Source of the DNA: Azospirillum sp. 412522
GTDB taxonomy: Bacteria; Pseudomonadota; Alphaproteobacteria; Azospirillales; Azospirillaceae
DNA length: 64,000 bases
Direction of reading: 5' to 3'
NCBI RefSeq assembly: GCF_019805165.1
Contig: NZ_RWIJ01000032.1
Location: 1 to 64,000 of the forward strand
Program-made: the position numbers and the translations under genes
Notes under the pieces: generated by a model
Database searches by the model: none
What the model was told of the DNA's origin: nothing
The model's input: only the letters and a program-made list of their open reading frames with translations
Part shown: in pieces, positions 1-8,410 of the stretch
Position numbering within the stretch: the stretch's first letter is position 1
How the letters are laid out: each line of letters begins with the position of its first letter

Positions 1-69
1 GGCGCGGAACTCGCCCTGGCTGCCGCGGTGGGCGGTCGCGCCGATCAGCATCTCGCCGGTGATGGTCAT
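1..69 (-). CDS. araE: alpha-ketoglutaric semialdehyde dehydrogenase, N-terminus only
   Basis: Only the first 23 codons lie in the window; the gene runs off the left edge. The visible start (MTITGEMLIGATAHRG) matches the N-terminus usual for NAD(P)-dependent 2,5-dioxovalerate / alpha-ketoglutaric semialdehyde dehydrogenases. An AAGGAG ribosome binding site precedes the ATG. In the Azospirillum-type oxidative arabinose pathway this enzyme makes 2-oxoglutarate in the last step, directly after the dehydratase encoded next door on the same strand. The assignment rests on the short N-terminus plus context; catalytic residues are outside the window. Confidence 0.8.
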   Translation of the reverse strand, partial: MTITGEMLIGATAHRGSQGEFRA

Positions 70-110
70 CTTGGGGTCTCCTTGCCCGAAACTGCTTGCC
101 CGAATGCCGC

Positions 111-1037
111 TCAGCGCGCCCAGCGCAGCACCAGCGGATCGAGCCGCTTGGCGGCGTCGAGCAGGCCTTCGCGGCTGATCGGATGCGGGTTGGCCGTCGG
201 GTGGCGCATCGCGTCGGATGCGATGATGCCGCCTTCCTTCATCAGGATCTTGGCGGTGGCGATGCCGCACTGGCGGTTCTCGTGGTTGATCAGCGGCAGC
301 CAGCGCCCATAGGCCGCCACCGCCGCCTCGCGGTCGCCGGCCAGATAGGGATCGACGATCTGGCGGATGCCGTCGGGATAGCCGCCGCCGGTCATCGCGC
401 CGGTGGCGCCGGCGTCGAGGTCGGCCAGCAGGGTGATCGCCTCCTCGCCGTCCCACGGCCCCTCGATGGCGTCGCCGCCCAGCTCGATCAGGGTGCGCAG
501 CTTGGCGGCGGCCTGCGGCACCTCGATCTTGAAGTAGGAGACGTTGGCGATCTCGCGCGCCATCCGCGCCAGCAGCGGCGCCGGCAGCGGCGTGCCGCTG
601 ACCGGCGCGTCCTGGATCATGATCGGGATGTCGATGGCGTCCGACACGCGCTGGAAGAACTCGACGATGCCGGCCTCCGGCACGCGGATGGTGGCGCCGT
701 GGTAAGGGGGCATCACCATCACCATCGCGGCGCCGAGATCCTGGGCGCGGCGGCTGCGGTCGGCGCAGGCGCGGGTGCTGAAATGGGTGGTGGTGACGAT
801 CACCGGGACCCGACCGGCGGCATGGGCCAGCATCGTCTCCATCAGCACCGTGCGCTCGTCGTCGGTCAGCACGAACTGTTCGGAGAAGTTGGCGAGGATG
901 CACAGGCCGGTGGAGCCGGCGTCGATCATGAAATCGACGCAGCGCTTCTGGCCGTCGAGGTCCAGCTCTCCCGTTTCGGTGAAGATGGTGGGGACGACGG
1001 GGAAGACGCCGCGATAGGGGCGGGCGCTGGACGGCAT
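111..1037 (-). CDS. araD: L-2-keto-3-deoxyarabonate dehydratase (DapA/HpaI-like aldolase family)
   Basis: This 308-residue cytoplasmic TIM-barrel protein belongs to the dihydrodipicolinate synthase/N-acetylneuraminate lyase superfamily. It is expected to dehydrate L-2-keto-3-deoxyarabonate to alpha-ketoglutaric semialdehyde. The Schiff-base lysine is visible as K170 in VSYFKIEVP, the position expected for the Azospirillum enzyme. An upstream reading frame extends further, but the ATG at 1037 gives the family's usual length and has AAAGGAC in front. It lies 42 bp upstream of the aldehyde dehydrogenase and follows the lactonase on the same strand, so the three look co-transcribed. The name follows the Azospirillum nomenclature, not the E. 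coli araD epimerase. Confidence 0.88.
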   Translation of the reverse strand: MPSSARPYRGVFPVVPTIFTETGELDLDGQKRCVDFMIDAGSTGLCILANFSEQFVLTDDERTVLMETMLAHAAGRVPVIVTTTHFSTRACADRSRRAQDLGAAMVMVMPPYHGATIRVPEAGIVEFFQRVSDAIDIPIMIQDAPVSGTPLPAPLLARMAREIANVSYFKIEVPQAAAKLRTLIELGGDAIEGPWDGEEAITLLADLDAGATGAMTGGGYPDGIRQIVDPYLAGDREAAVAAYGRWLPLINHENRQCGIATAKILMKEGGIIASDAMRHPTANPHPISREGLLDAAKRLDPLVLRWAR

Positions 1038-1090
1038 GGCGGTGGTGTCCTTTATCGAATTCTGGTCGGCAGTCGGCTTTTGATCGGCAA

Positions 1091-1975
1091 TCAACCTGAC
1101 GAGGTTCCGAAGCGGCAGGCCGGCAGGCCGCGCACGCCCGGATCGCACTCGAACAGCGATCCTGCCAGCGGCTCCTCCTGCCGGCCGTGCGCCGCGGTGG
1201 TGATGAACAGCCGGTCGAGGTCCGGACCGGCGAAGACGCAGGAGGTGACGCGGGAGGCCGGCAGCGGGACCGCGCGGTCCAGCGTGCCGTCGGGACGGAA
1301 GCGGCTGACCCGGGCGCCGTCCCAATGGGCGATCCACAGCCCGCCCTCGGCGTCGCAGGTCATGCCGTCGGGATAGCCGTCCGCCTCGCCGAAGCGGATA
1401 TGGACGCGCTTGCCGGACAGGCTGCCGTCGGCGCCGATGTCGAAGGCATAAACGGTCCGCGCCGCGCTGTCGGTGTGGTAGACCGTCCGCCCGTCAGGTG
1501 CCAGTGCCGGCCCGTTGGCCACGGTATAGCCGTCATCGACCTTCGTGACCGCGCCATCGGCGTCGATGCGGTAGAAGCCGCCGGCCGGCGCCTCCTCCGC
1601 ATCGTCCATGCTGCCGACCCACAGCCGGCCCTGGGCATCGGCCTTGCCGTCGTTCAGCCGGTTGCCCGGCCTGTCAGGCTCGATCCGCGCGATCTCCTCC
1701 CCGACGACGGCAGCCTGCCCCGGCTCCAGCCGCAGGCGGACAACCCGGCGCGAGCGCAGACCGGCTATGAGGCCGTCGCCGTCGGCGCTCTCCACCAGCC
1801 AGCAGGCGGCGTCATCCAGCTCCCACCCCGCCTGCGAGCCGTCGGACAGGCCATGGCGCAGGATGCGGGAGCCGCGGATATCGACGAAATAGACGGCATC
1901 CTGCCGCGGAGACCAGAGCGGACCTTCCCCGAGCAGCGCCCGGGCCTGCCAGACGCAACGCGCTTCCTGCGCCAT
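1091..1975 (-). CDS. araB: SMP-30/gluconolactonase family sugar lactonase (L-arabinonolactonase)
   Basis: The 294-residue protein is a six-bladed beta-propeller of the SMP-30/regucalcin/gluconolactonase family. The N-terminal LLGEGPLW carries the metal-binding glutamate (E17), and NRLNDGKADAQGRLWVGSM carries the conserved Asn and Asp ligands of the central divalent metal. It should open the 1,4-lactone made by the sugar dehydrogenase to arabonate or galactonate. It ends 54 bp before the KDA dehydratase start, on the same strand. The gene is divergent from the LysR regulator, and the shared control region contains a tandem repeat. Sugar specificity is inferred from the cluster. Confidence 0.85.
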   Translation of the reverse strand: MAQEARCVWQARALLGEGPLWSPRQDAVYFVDIRGSRILRHGLSDGSQAGWELDDAACWLVESADGDGLIAGLRSRRVVRLRLEPGQAAVVGEEIARIEPDRPGNRLNDGKADAQGRLWVGSMDDAEEAPAGGFYRIDADGAVTKVDDGYTVANGPALAPDGRTVYHTDSAARTVYAFDIGADGSLSGKRVHIRFGEADGYPDGMTCDAEGGLWIAHWDGARVSRFRPDGTLDRAVPLPASRVTSCVFAGPDLDRLFITTAAHGRQEEPLAGSLFECDPGVRGLPACRFGTSSG

Positions 1976-2025
1976 GCCGCTTCACTCCCCCTTCATCTGC
2001 TCTTCTCGTCCCGGCCGGCAGCCCC

Positions 2026-2090
2026 GCCGGCGACCCCCGCCGGCGACCCCCGCCGGCGACCCCCGCCGGCGACCCCCGCCGGCGACCCCC
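2026..2090. repeat. five perfect tandem copies of a 13-bp unit
   Basis: The unit GCCGGCGACCCCC is repeated five times without a mismatch, with the GA step recurring at 2032, 2045, 2058, 2071 and 2084. The period is not a multiple of three and the tract is intergenic, so it is not a coding repeat. It sits 50 bp upstream of the lactonase start codon and may lie in its 5' leader. Slippage could change copy number. Confidence 0.95.
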
Positions 2091-2175
2091 GTCGACGGCC
2101 ATTTTCAAAATTTGTTGACGGCGCAAACGATAAGAGGCCTCTTGATAATCGTCCAATACGAAGATCGGCGCTTGC

Positions 2176-2193
2176 GATACCAAATGTCGTATC
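2176..2193. promoter_or_regulatory. dyad GATAC-N8-GTATC, candidate LysR operator
   Basis: Perfect 5-bp inverted arms (2176-2180 and 2189-2193) separated by 8 bp, located 50 bp upstream of the LysR GTG. A near copy with the same spacing lies upstream of chvE at 3262-3279, which suggests that one regulator binds both. Confidence 0.45.
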
Positions 2194-2242
2194 TCGGCAT
2201 CTGCGGTCAAGGCGCCACCGCCCCATTCGGAGGCCGCAGTCC

Positions 2243-3235
2243 GTGACCCCCCAACGCTTTCCGCCGAACTGGTTCCAGAAGGCGCGGCTGAAGCTGCGCC
2301 ATCTCCAGCTCTTCGCGGCACTCGACGAGCACCGCAACCTGCACCGCGCCGCCGCCAGCCTGAACATGTCGCAGCCGGCCGCCTCCAAGCTGCTGGGCGA
2401 CCTGGAGGAGACGCTGGGGATCGAGCTGTTCGATCGCCACGGCCGCGGAATCGAGCCGAACTGGTACGGCAGCCTGATGATCCGCCACGCCCGGATGATT
2501 CTCAGCGAGCTGCAGGAGACGGGAGAGGAGCTGAACGCCCTGCTCGCCGGCCACAGCGGCCGGGTGTCCATCGGCACGGTGATGGCGCCGGCGGTGGAGC
2601 TGGTGGTGCCGGTCATCAGCAGCCTGACCCGCGAGCATCCCAACCTGAAGGTCGCCGTGGCGGTGGAGACCAGCGACGTGCTGGCCGACCGGGTCCACCA
2701 GGGGGTGATGGATTTCGCCATCGGCCGCCTGCCTGGCCATTTCGACCCCGTCGCCTTCGAGTATCAGGAGATCAGCAGCGAGGAGCTTTGCTTCATCTGC
2801 CACGACCGCAACCCGCTGCTCCGGCTCGGCCGCCCGCTGACTGCGGCGGACCTGTCCGACGCCACCTGGATCCTCCAGCCCGTCGGCACGCTGCTGCGCG
2901 ACCGGGTCGAGGCGCTGTTCCGCGCCGAGGGCGCCCGGCTGCCGCACCGGGTGATCGAAAGCGCCTCCCCCGTCATCTCGATGGCGATGGTGGCGGAAAC
3001 CGAGTCGATCACCGTCTTCGCCCGCGCGCTTGCCCAGGTCTTCTCGCCCAGCGGTTGCTGTGCGATCATGCCTTTCCACAAGCGTTTCAGCGTCGAACCC
3101 TACGGCATCTTCTGGCTGAAGGACCGGCCGCTGTCGCCGGGCGCCCGCACCGTGCTGTCCGCCGTGCGCGCGGCGTCGGAGCTGAAGATGCGCCTGATGG
3201 CGGCCTCCACGGCCACCGCCCCGGCCACCTCCTGA
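2243..3235 (+). CDS. gbpR: LysR-type regulator, GbpR-like (sugar uptake/oxidation)
   Basis: A 330-residue LysR-family activator with an N-terminal winged HTH at about residues 18-77 (LHRAAASLNMSQPAASKLLG) and a C-terminal type 2 periplasmic-fold effector domain. I chose the GTG at 2243 because GGAGG lies 9 bp upstream and the HTH then begins near residue 18, as is usual. The reading frame is open much further upstream but only as a shadow of the lactonase gene. The position next to chvE matches GbpR of Agrobacterium and Azospirillum, which controls the ChvE sugar-binding protein in response to galactose and arabinose. Family is certain; the GbpR identity rests on context and general resemblance. 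Confidence 0.82.
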   Translation: MTPQRFPPNWFQKARLKLRHLQLFAALDEHRNLHRAAASLNMSQPAASKLLGDLEETLGIELFDRHGRGIEPNWYGSLMIRHARMILSELQETGEELNALLAGHSGRVSIGTVMAPAVELVVPVISSLTREHPNLKVAVAVETSDVLADRVHQGVMDFAIGRLPGHFDPVAFEYQEISSEELCFICHDRNPLLRLGRPLTAADLSDATWILQPVGTLLRDRVEALFRAEGARLPHRVIESASPVISMAMVAETESITVFARALAQVFSPSGCCAIMPFHKRFSVEPYGIFWLKDRPLSPGARTVLSAVRAASELKMRLMAASTATAPATS

Positions 3236-3421
3236 ACGCCTCGGCGGCTTCCGTGACGGTCGATACCTAAATGCATATCGATTTGCCGAATAATCGTATT
3301 TGACAGTTATAGGAAAACGGAGGATTGCTAGGGGCACAAACCATCGCGCCCAACGCCATCCGCGCCGCAGAACGCGGGGGCGGCGTATCGCGTGCCGTAG
3401 TAACGGGGAGGATTCCGGTCC
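3236..3421 (+). promoter_or_regulatory. chvE promoter region with two dyads and a TTGACA box
   Basis: The 186-bp gap is AT-rich in its first half. It contains GATAC-N8-ATATC (3262-3279), matching the dyad in front of the LysR gene, and then CGATT-N8-AATCG (3279-3296). A consensus -35 hexamer TTGACA (3300-3305) follows at once. The best -10 is TTGCTA (3325-3330) at a long 19-bp spacing, so the exact promoter is uncertain. GGGGAGG lies before the chvE ATG. Activator sites just upstream of a -35 fit LysR activation. Confidence 0.45.
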
Positions 3422-4513
3422 ATGTCGTCTCCTAAGCGTACTTCCTTCAGTTCCAAGCTGGCCGGCCTCGCCGTCGGCCTGATCTTCGTCGCCGGCGCCG
3501 CCGCCGTCCCGGCGATGGCCCAGGACAAGCCGACCGTCGGCATCGCCATGCCGACCAAGTCGTCGGCGCGCTGGATCGACGACGGCAACAACATGGTCAA
3601 GTATTTCCAGGAAAAGGGATACAAGACCGACCTGCAATATGCAGAGGACGACATCCCCAACCAGCTCGCCCAGATCGAGAACATGGTCACCAAGAACGAC
3701 AAGGTTCTGGTGATCGCCGCCATCGACGGGACGACGCTGACCGACGTGCTGCAGAAGGCGGCGGAGCGGGGCGTGAAGGTCATCGCTTACGACCGCCTGA
3801 TCCGCGGTTCGGCCAACGTCGACTATTACGCCACCTTCGACAACTTCCAGGTCGGCGTGCTCCAGGCCTCCTACATCGAGAAGGCGCTCGGCCTGAAGGA
3901 GGGCAAGGGCCCGTTCAACATCGAGCTGTTCGGCGGCTCGCCCGACGACAACAACGCCTACTTCTTCTACAACGGCGCCATGTCGGTGCTGCAGCCCTAC
4001 ATCGACAGCGGCAAGCTGAAGGTCGGCAGCGGCCAGGTCGGCATGGACAAGGTGTCGACCCTGCGCTGGGACGGCGCGGTCGCCCAGGCCCGCATGGACA
4101 ACCTGCTGAGCGCCTATTACGGCAACAAGCGGGTGGACGCCGTGCTGTCGCCCTATGACGGCCTCAGCATCGGCATCATCTCGTCGCTGAAGGGCGTCGG
4201 CTACGGTTCGGCCTCGCAGCCGATGCCGGTCGTCACCGGCCAGGACGCCGAAGTGCAGTCGGTCAAGTCGATCCTGGCGGGCGAGCAGCGCTCGACCGTC
4301 TTCAAGGACACCCGCGAGCTGGCGAAGGTCACGGTGGGCATGGTCGACGACCTGCTGGCCGGCCGCACGCCGCAGGTCAACGACACCAAGACCTACGACA
4401 ACGGCAAGAAGGTCGTCCCGTCCTATCTGCTGAAGCCGGTGCTGGTCGACGCCTCGAACTGGAAGCAGGTCCTGGTCGACGGCGGCTACTACAAGGAATC
4501 GCAGATCAAGTGA
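3422..4513 (+). CDS. chvE: multiple-monosaccharide ABC transporter, periplasmic binding protein ChvE
   Basis: A 363-residue periplasmic sugar-binding protein of the type 1 fold. Residues 1-33 form a Sec signal peptide with likely cleavage after AMA, and the mature protein begins QDKPTVGIAMP. The central IAAIDGTTLTDVL and KVIAYDRLI segments are typical of the ChvE/xylose-binding group. It should bind L-arabinose, D-galactose, D-glucose and similar sugars, deliver them to GguAB, and may also present ligand to a chemoreceptor, as the Azospirillum homologue SbpA does. It is the first gene of the importer operon; a strong intercistronic hairpin follows, as is common after highly expressed binding proteins. 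Confidence 0.92.
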   Translation: MSSPKRTSFSSKLAGLAVGLIFVAGAAAVPAMAQDKPTVGIAMPTKSSARWIDDGNNMVKYFQEKGYKTDLQYAEDDIPNQLAQIENMVTKNDKVLVIAAIDGTTLTDVLQKAAERGVKVIAYDRLIRGSANVDYYATFDNFQVGVLQASYIEKALGLKEGKGPFNIELFGGSPDDNNAYFFYNGAMSVLQPYIDSGKLKVGSGQVGMDKVSTLRWDGAVAQARMDNLLSAYYGNKRVDAVLSPYDGLSIGIISSLKGVGYGSASQPMPVVTGQDAEVQSVKSILAGEQRSTVFKDTRELAKVTVGMVDDLLAGRTPQVNDTKTYDNGKKVVPSYLLKPVLVDASNWKQVLVDGGYYKESQIK

Positions 4514-4520
4514 GGGAACG

Positions 4521-4558
4521 GCGCGGGAGGGGATGCCATCCGGTCTTCCCTCTCGCGC
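4521..4558 (+). terminator. intercistronic hairpin between chvE and gguA
   Basis: Arms GCGCGGGAGGG (4521-4531) and CCCTCTCGCGC (4548-4558) pair with one G/A mismatch around a 16-nt loop. There is no U-tract, so it is more likely an mRNA-stabilising or partial attenuation element that favours chvE over gguA than a full terminator. Confidence 0.55.
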
Positions 4559-4609
4559 CTCGCCTAACGGCAGGTCGGGCGCCAGGGTCGGGCGATCAGA
4601 GGTTTACAT

Positions 4610-6190
4610 ATGGACAGCATTCTTGAGATGCGCGGCATCATCAAGACGTTTCCGGGCGTCAAGGCGCTCGACAACGTCAACCTCTCGGTCCGCGAGGGGG
4701 AGATCCACGCGCTGATCGGCGAGAACGGCGCCGGCAAGTCGACGCTGATGAAGGTGCTGAGCGGCGTCTACCCGCACGGCACCTACGAGGGCGAGATCCG
4801 CTTCGGCGGCCAGCCCGTCGCCTTTCGCGGCATCGCCGACAGCGAGAAGCTGGGCATCATCATCATCCACCAGGAACTGGCGCTGGTCCCGCTGCTGTCG
4901 ATCACCGAGAACCTGTTCCTCGGCAACGAGCAGGCGAAACGAGGCCGGATCGACTGGGTCGCCGCCACCGCCCGCGCGCGCGAGCTGCTGCGCATGGTCG
5001 GCCTGACCGATTCGCCCGAGACCCTCATCACCGACATCGGCGTCGGCAAGCAGCAGCTGGTGGAGATCGCCAAGGCGCTGTCCAAGCAGGTCAAGCTGCT
5101 GATCCTGGACGAGCCGACGGCGAGCCTGAACGAGAGCGACAGCGACGCCCTGCTGGCCCTGCTGCTGCGCTTCAAGGAACAGGGCATCTCCTCCATCCTG
5201 ATCTCGCACAAGCTGAACGAGATCGCCAAGGTCGCCGACCGCGTCACCATCCTGCGCGACGGCACCACGGTGGAGACGCTGGATTGCCACGACGGCCCGA
5301 TCAGCCAGGACCGCATCATCAAGGGCATGGTCGGCCGCGACCTCGCCGACCGCTATCCGCGCCGCGCCAGCAACCCGGGCGACATCCTGTTCCAGGTCAA
5401 GGGCTGGAGCGCCGACCATCCCATCCATCCCGGCCGCCGCGTCGTCAAGGACATCGACCTGCATGTCCGCCGGGGCGAGGTGGTGGGCATCGCCGGGCTG
5501 ATGGGCGCCGGCCGCACGGAATTCGCCATGAGCCTGTTCGGCCGCTCCTACGGCCGCAACATCCGGGGCAAGGCCTTCCTCGGCGGGCGCGAGATCGACG
5601 TGTCGACCATCCGCCGGGCGATGGACAGCGGGCTGGCCTACGCCACCGAGGACCGCAAGCATTACGGCCTCGTGCTGGACAACGACATCCGCCACAACGT
5701 GACGCTGGCCAACCTGGACGGCGTCGCCAAGCGCGGCGTCATCCACCACGAGCGCGAGATCGAGGTCGCCAACGACTTCCGCCGCCGCCTGCGCATCCGC
5801 TGTTCCGACGTGTTCCAGCAGACGGTCAACCTGTCCGGCGGCAACCAGCAGAAGGTTGTGCTCAGCAAATGGCTGTTCGCCGACCCGCAGGTGCTGATCC
5901 TGGACGAGCCGACCCGCGGCATCGACGTCGGCGCCAAATATGAAATCTACACCATCGTCAACCAGCTGGTGGCCGAGGGCCGCGGCGTCATCCTGATCTC
6001 GTCGGAGCTGCCGGAGCTTCTGGGCGTCGCCGACCGCATCTACGTGATGAACGAAGGGGCGCTGGTCGCCGAGATGCCGGCGGCCGAGGCCAGCCAGGAA
6101 AAGATCATGCACGCCATCATGTCGTCCGCCTCGAAATCCACGGCGGCGCGCGCCGCCGTGGCCGCTGCTGCCCGGGAGTCCCTGCAATGA
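4610..6190 (+). CDS. gguA: multiple-monosaccharide ABC transporter, ATP-binding protein
   Basis: A 526-residue tandem ABC ATPase of the carbohydrate-2 (MglA/XylG) type. The first domain has a Walker A at about 37-44 (GENGAGKS) and Walker B LLILDEPTASL, with a degenerate signature (IGVGKQQLVE). The second has the intact signature NLSGGNQQKVVLSKWL and Walker B LILDEPTRGID, with its Walker A replaced by GLMGAGRTE, as is usual in this family. It energises import through GguB. The stop overlaps the gguB start as ATGA (6187-6190), indicating coupled translation. Confidence 0.93.
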   Translation: MDSILEMRGIIKTFPGVKALDNVNLSVREGEIHALIGENGAGKSTLMKVLSGVYPHGTYEGEIRFGGQPVAFRGIADSEKLGIIIIHQELALVPLLSITENLFLGNEQAKRGRIDWVAATARARELLRMVGLTDSPETLITDIGVGKQQLVEIAKALSKQVKLLILDEPTASLNESDSDALLALLLRFKEQGISSILISHKLNEIAKVADRVTILRDGTTVETLDCHDGPISQDRIIKGMVGRDLADRYPRRASNPGDILFQVKGWSADHPIHPGRRVVKDIDLHVRRGEVVGIAGLMGAGRTEFAMSLFGRSYGRNIRGKAFLGGREIDVSTIRRAMDSGLAYATEDRKHYGLVLDNDIRHNVTLANLDGVAKRGVIHHEREIEVANDFRRRLRIRCSDVFQQTVNLSGGNQQKVVLSKWLFADPQVLILDEPTRGIDVGAKYEIYTIVNQLVAEGRGVILISSELPELLGVADRIYVMNEGALVAEMPAAEASQEKIMHAIMSSASKSTAARAAVAAAARESLQ

Positions 6191-7386
6191 GCGCCGAACT
6201 GAACCTGCCCGCCCAGCAGCCGCGCCAGGCCTCGATGGCCAAGTTCCTGAAGAGCCACATGCGCGACTACGGCATGCTGATCTCGCTGCTGGCGATCGTG
6301 GCGTTCTTCCAGTACATGACCAACGGCACGCTGCTGCAGCCGCTGAACCTGACCAACCTCGTCCTGCAGAACAGCTACATCGTCATCATGGCGCTGGGCA
6401 TGCTGCTGGTGATCGTCGCCGGGCACATCGACCTGTCGGTCGGCTCCATCGTCGGCTTCATCGGCGCGCTGGCCGCCATCCTGATGGTGCAGTTCCACTG
6501 GCACTTCATCCCCACCGCCATCGTCAGCCTGCTGGCGGGCGCCGCCATCGGCGCCGCCCAGGGCTACTGGGTCGCCTATTTCCGCATCCCGTCCTTCATC
6601 GTGACGCTGGCCGGCATGCTGGTGTTCCGCGGCCTCAGCCTCGCGCTGCTCGCCGGCCAGTCCGTCGGTCCCTTCCCGATCGAGTTCCAGCGCCTCAGCT
6701 CCGGCTTCATCCCGGACTTCTTCGGCACCGAGGGCTTCCACACCACCACGCTGGTGCTGTGCCTTCTGACGCCGGCGATCATGATCGGCTTCAGCATCGC
6801 CGCCCGCCTCCGCCGCCACCGCTTCGCCATCGAACAGGAACCGCTGGTCCTGTTCGTGCTGAAGAGCGCCGGGCTGTTCGCGGTGGTCGCCTATGTCGGC
6901 TGGCTGCTGTCGACCTACAAGGGCCTGCCGAACGTCCTGATCATCATGGCGCTGCTGATCGGAATCTACGCCTTCGTCACCCGCGACACCACCATCGGCC
7001 GGCGCATCTACGCGCTGGGCGGCAACGAGAAGGCGGCCAAGCTGTCGGGCATCGACACCCGCCGCCTGTCCTTCTACACCTTCGTCAACATGGGCGTCCT
7101 GGCGGCGCTGGCCGGCCTGATCTTCGCCGCCCGCCTCAACACCGCCACGCCGAAGGCCGGCGTCTCGTTCGAACTGGACGTGATCGCCGCCTGCTTCATC
7201 GGCGGCGCCTCGGCCTCGGGCGGCGTCGGCCGGGTGACCGGCGCGGTGATCGGCGCCTTCATCATGGGCGTGATGAACAACGGCATGTCGATCGTCGGCA
7301 TCGGCATCGACTGGCAGCAGGTCATCAAGGGTCTGGTGCTGCTCGCCGCCGTCTGCTTCGACGTCTACAACAAGGGCAAGGCCTGA
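6187..7386 (+). CDS. gguB: multiple-monosaccharide ABC transporter, permease
   Basis: A 399-residue inner-membrane permease of the RbsC/XylH family with about 10-12 hydrophobic segments. The family signature region LGMLLVIVAGHIDLSVGS is near residue 75, and the conserved GGNEKAAKLSGI coupling loop that contacts the ATPase lies in the second half. It starts inside the gguA stop codon (ATGA). The gene ends 47 bp before the sugar dehydrogenase, with a small hairpin in the gap, so uptake and oxidation genes probably share a transcript. Confidence 0.93.
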   Translation: MSAELNLPAQQPRQASMAKFLKSHMRDYGMLISLLAIVAFFQYMTNGTLLQPLNLTNLVLQNSYIVIMALGMLLVIVAGHIDLSVGSIVGFIGALAAILMVQFHWHFIPTAIVSLLAGAAIGAAQGYWVAYFRIPSFIVTLAGMLVFRGLSLALLAGQSVGPFPIEFQRLSSGFIPDFFGTEGFHTTTLVLCLLTPAIMIGFSIAARLRRHRFAIEQEPLVLFVLKSAGLFAVVAYVGWLLSTYKGLPNVLIIMALLIGIYAFVTRDTTIGRRIYALGGNEKAAKLSGIDTRRLSFYTFVNMGVLAALAGLIFAARLNTATPKAGVSFELDVIAACFIGGASASGGVGRVTGAVIGAFIMGVMNNGMSIVGIGIDWQQVIKGLVLLAAVCFDVYNKGKA

Positions 7387-7387
7387 C

Positions 7388-7405
7388 GGCGGTCTTTTGA
7401 CCGCC
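7388..7405 (+). terminator. small hairpin between gguB and sugar dehydrogenase
   Basis: Perfect arms GGCGGTC (7388-7394) and GACCGCC (7399-7405) with a TTTT loop and no following U-tract. Probably a partial attenuator or stability element inside the operon. Confidence 0.4.
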
Positions 7406-7433
7406 CTCCCCTTCCCCGACCGGACATATCGCC

Positions 7434-8372
7434 ATGACGCTCCCCACCCTCGGACTTGTCGGTCTGGGAAAGATCGCCCGCGACCAGCATATCCCCGCCA
7501 TCGCCGCCACCGGCCTGTTCCGGCTCGCCGCCGTGGTCAGTCCGGACGGTGCGACGGCCGACGACGTTCCGACCTTCCGCTCCCAGGCGGAGATGCTGGC
7601 GGCCCTGCCCGGCCTCGACGCCGTGGCGCTCTGCACCCCGCCCGCCGTCCGCCATGGCCTGACGGTGGAGGCGTTGCGCGCCGGCAAGCATGTGCTGATC
7701 GAGAAGCCGCCGGCCGCCACCCTGTCGGAGCTTCACGATCTGGTGTCGGAGGCGGAGGTCGCGCGCCGGACCCTGTTCACCGCCTGGCATTCGCAATTCA
7801 ACCCGGCGGTGGAGGAAACGAAGCGCCGGCTGGCCGACACCGACATCCGCAGCGTCGCCATCACCTGGAAGGAGGATGTGCGGCGCTGGCATCCGGGCCA
7901 GGACTGGATCTTCGCGGCCGGCGGCTTCGGCGTCTTCGATCCCGGCATCAACGCGCTGTCGATCCTGACCGACATCCTGCCGGCTCCGGTCTTCGTCCGC
8001 GCCGCCGACCTGCATGTCCCGGCCAACCGCGACACCCCGATCGCCGCGACGCTGGAGATGGGCGCCGCCCCCGGCTCCCGCATCGGCCGCGTCACCGCCG
8101 ATTTCGACTTCCTCCAGCAGGGCGAGCAGACTTGGTCCATCGTCATCGAGACGGCGGACGGGCGCCTCGACCTCACCCATGGCGGCACCCGCCTTTTCGC
8201 GGATGGCGCGCCGGTGCTGGCCGAGCCCGACACCGAGTACCAGCGCATCTACCGCCACTTCCACCGGCTGGTGACGGACGGGGCGAGCGACGTGGACGGC
8301 CGTCCGCTGTCGCTGGTCGCCGACGCCTGCATGGTCGGCCGCTGGCACCGCACCGATTCCTTCGACTGGTAG
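7434..8372 (+). CDS. araA: L-arabinose/D-galactose 1-dehydrogenase (Gfo/Idh/MocA family)
   Basis: The 312-residue protein has an N-terminal Rossmann fold (GLVGLGKIARDQHIPAI) and the Gfo/Idh/MocA motif IEKPPAATL near residue 85. The segment WKEDVRRWHPGQDW and the following FGVFDPGINALSI closely resemble the Azospirillum brasilense L-arabinose 1-dehydrogenase, which also oxidises D-galactose to the lactone using NAD(P)+. It performs the first cytoplasmic step after ChvE-GguAB uptake. The ribosome binding site is weak, and the start was taken from the family N-terminus. The chemoreceptor gene follows 38 bp later. Confidence 0.88.
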   Translation: MTLPTLGLVGLGKIARDQHIPAIAATGLFRLAAVVSPDGATADDVPTFRSQAEMLAALPGLDAVALCTPPAVRHGLTVEALRAGKHVLIEKPPAATLSELHDLVSEAEVARRTLFTAWHSQFNPAVEETKRRLADTDIRSVAITWKEDVRRWHPGQDWIFAAGGFGVFDPGINALSILTDILPAPVFVRAADLHVPANRDTPIAATLEMGAAPGSRIGRVTADFDFLQQGEQTWSIVIETADGRLDLTHGGTRLFADGAPVLAEPDTEYQRIYRHFHRLVTDGASDVDGRPLSLVADACMVGRWHRTDSFDW

Positions 8373-8410
8373 AAGGTCCCGCCGAGGGTCCGGCAACAGG
8401 GAGGTCCCGC

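Larger units (their letters stand above)
1976..2242. promoter_or_regulatory. divergent control region between lactonase and LysR genes
   Basis: This 267-bp gap holds five tandem copies of a 13-bp unit (2026-2090) close to the lactonase start, then an AT-rich stretch. In the AT-rich part are a perfect 12-bp palindrome AAGAGGCCTCTT (2132-2143), and a perfect dyad GATAC-N8-GTATC (2176-2193) 50 bp before the LysR start. A TTGACG hexamer lies at 2115-2120, but I could not pair it with a convincing -10. It probably contains promoters for both transcripts. Confidence 0.6.

Noticed and set aside
2026..2090. Tandem repeat considered as a CRISPR array
   Set aside because: Units are 13 bp and directly adjacent with no spacers, and there are no cas genes.
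2207..3637. 476-residue minus-strand open frame across the LysR gene and chvE start
   Set aside because: It spans two real genes and an AT-rich promoter, and its sequence matches no family.
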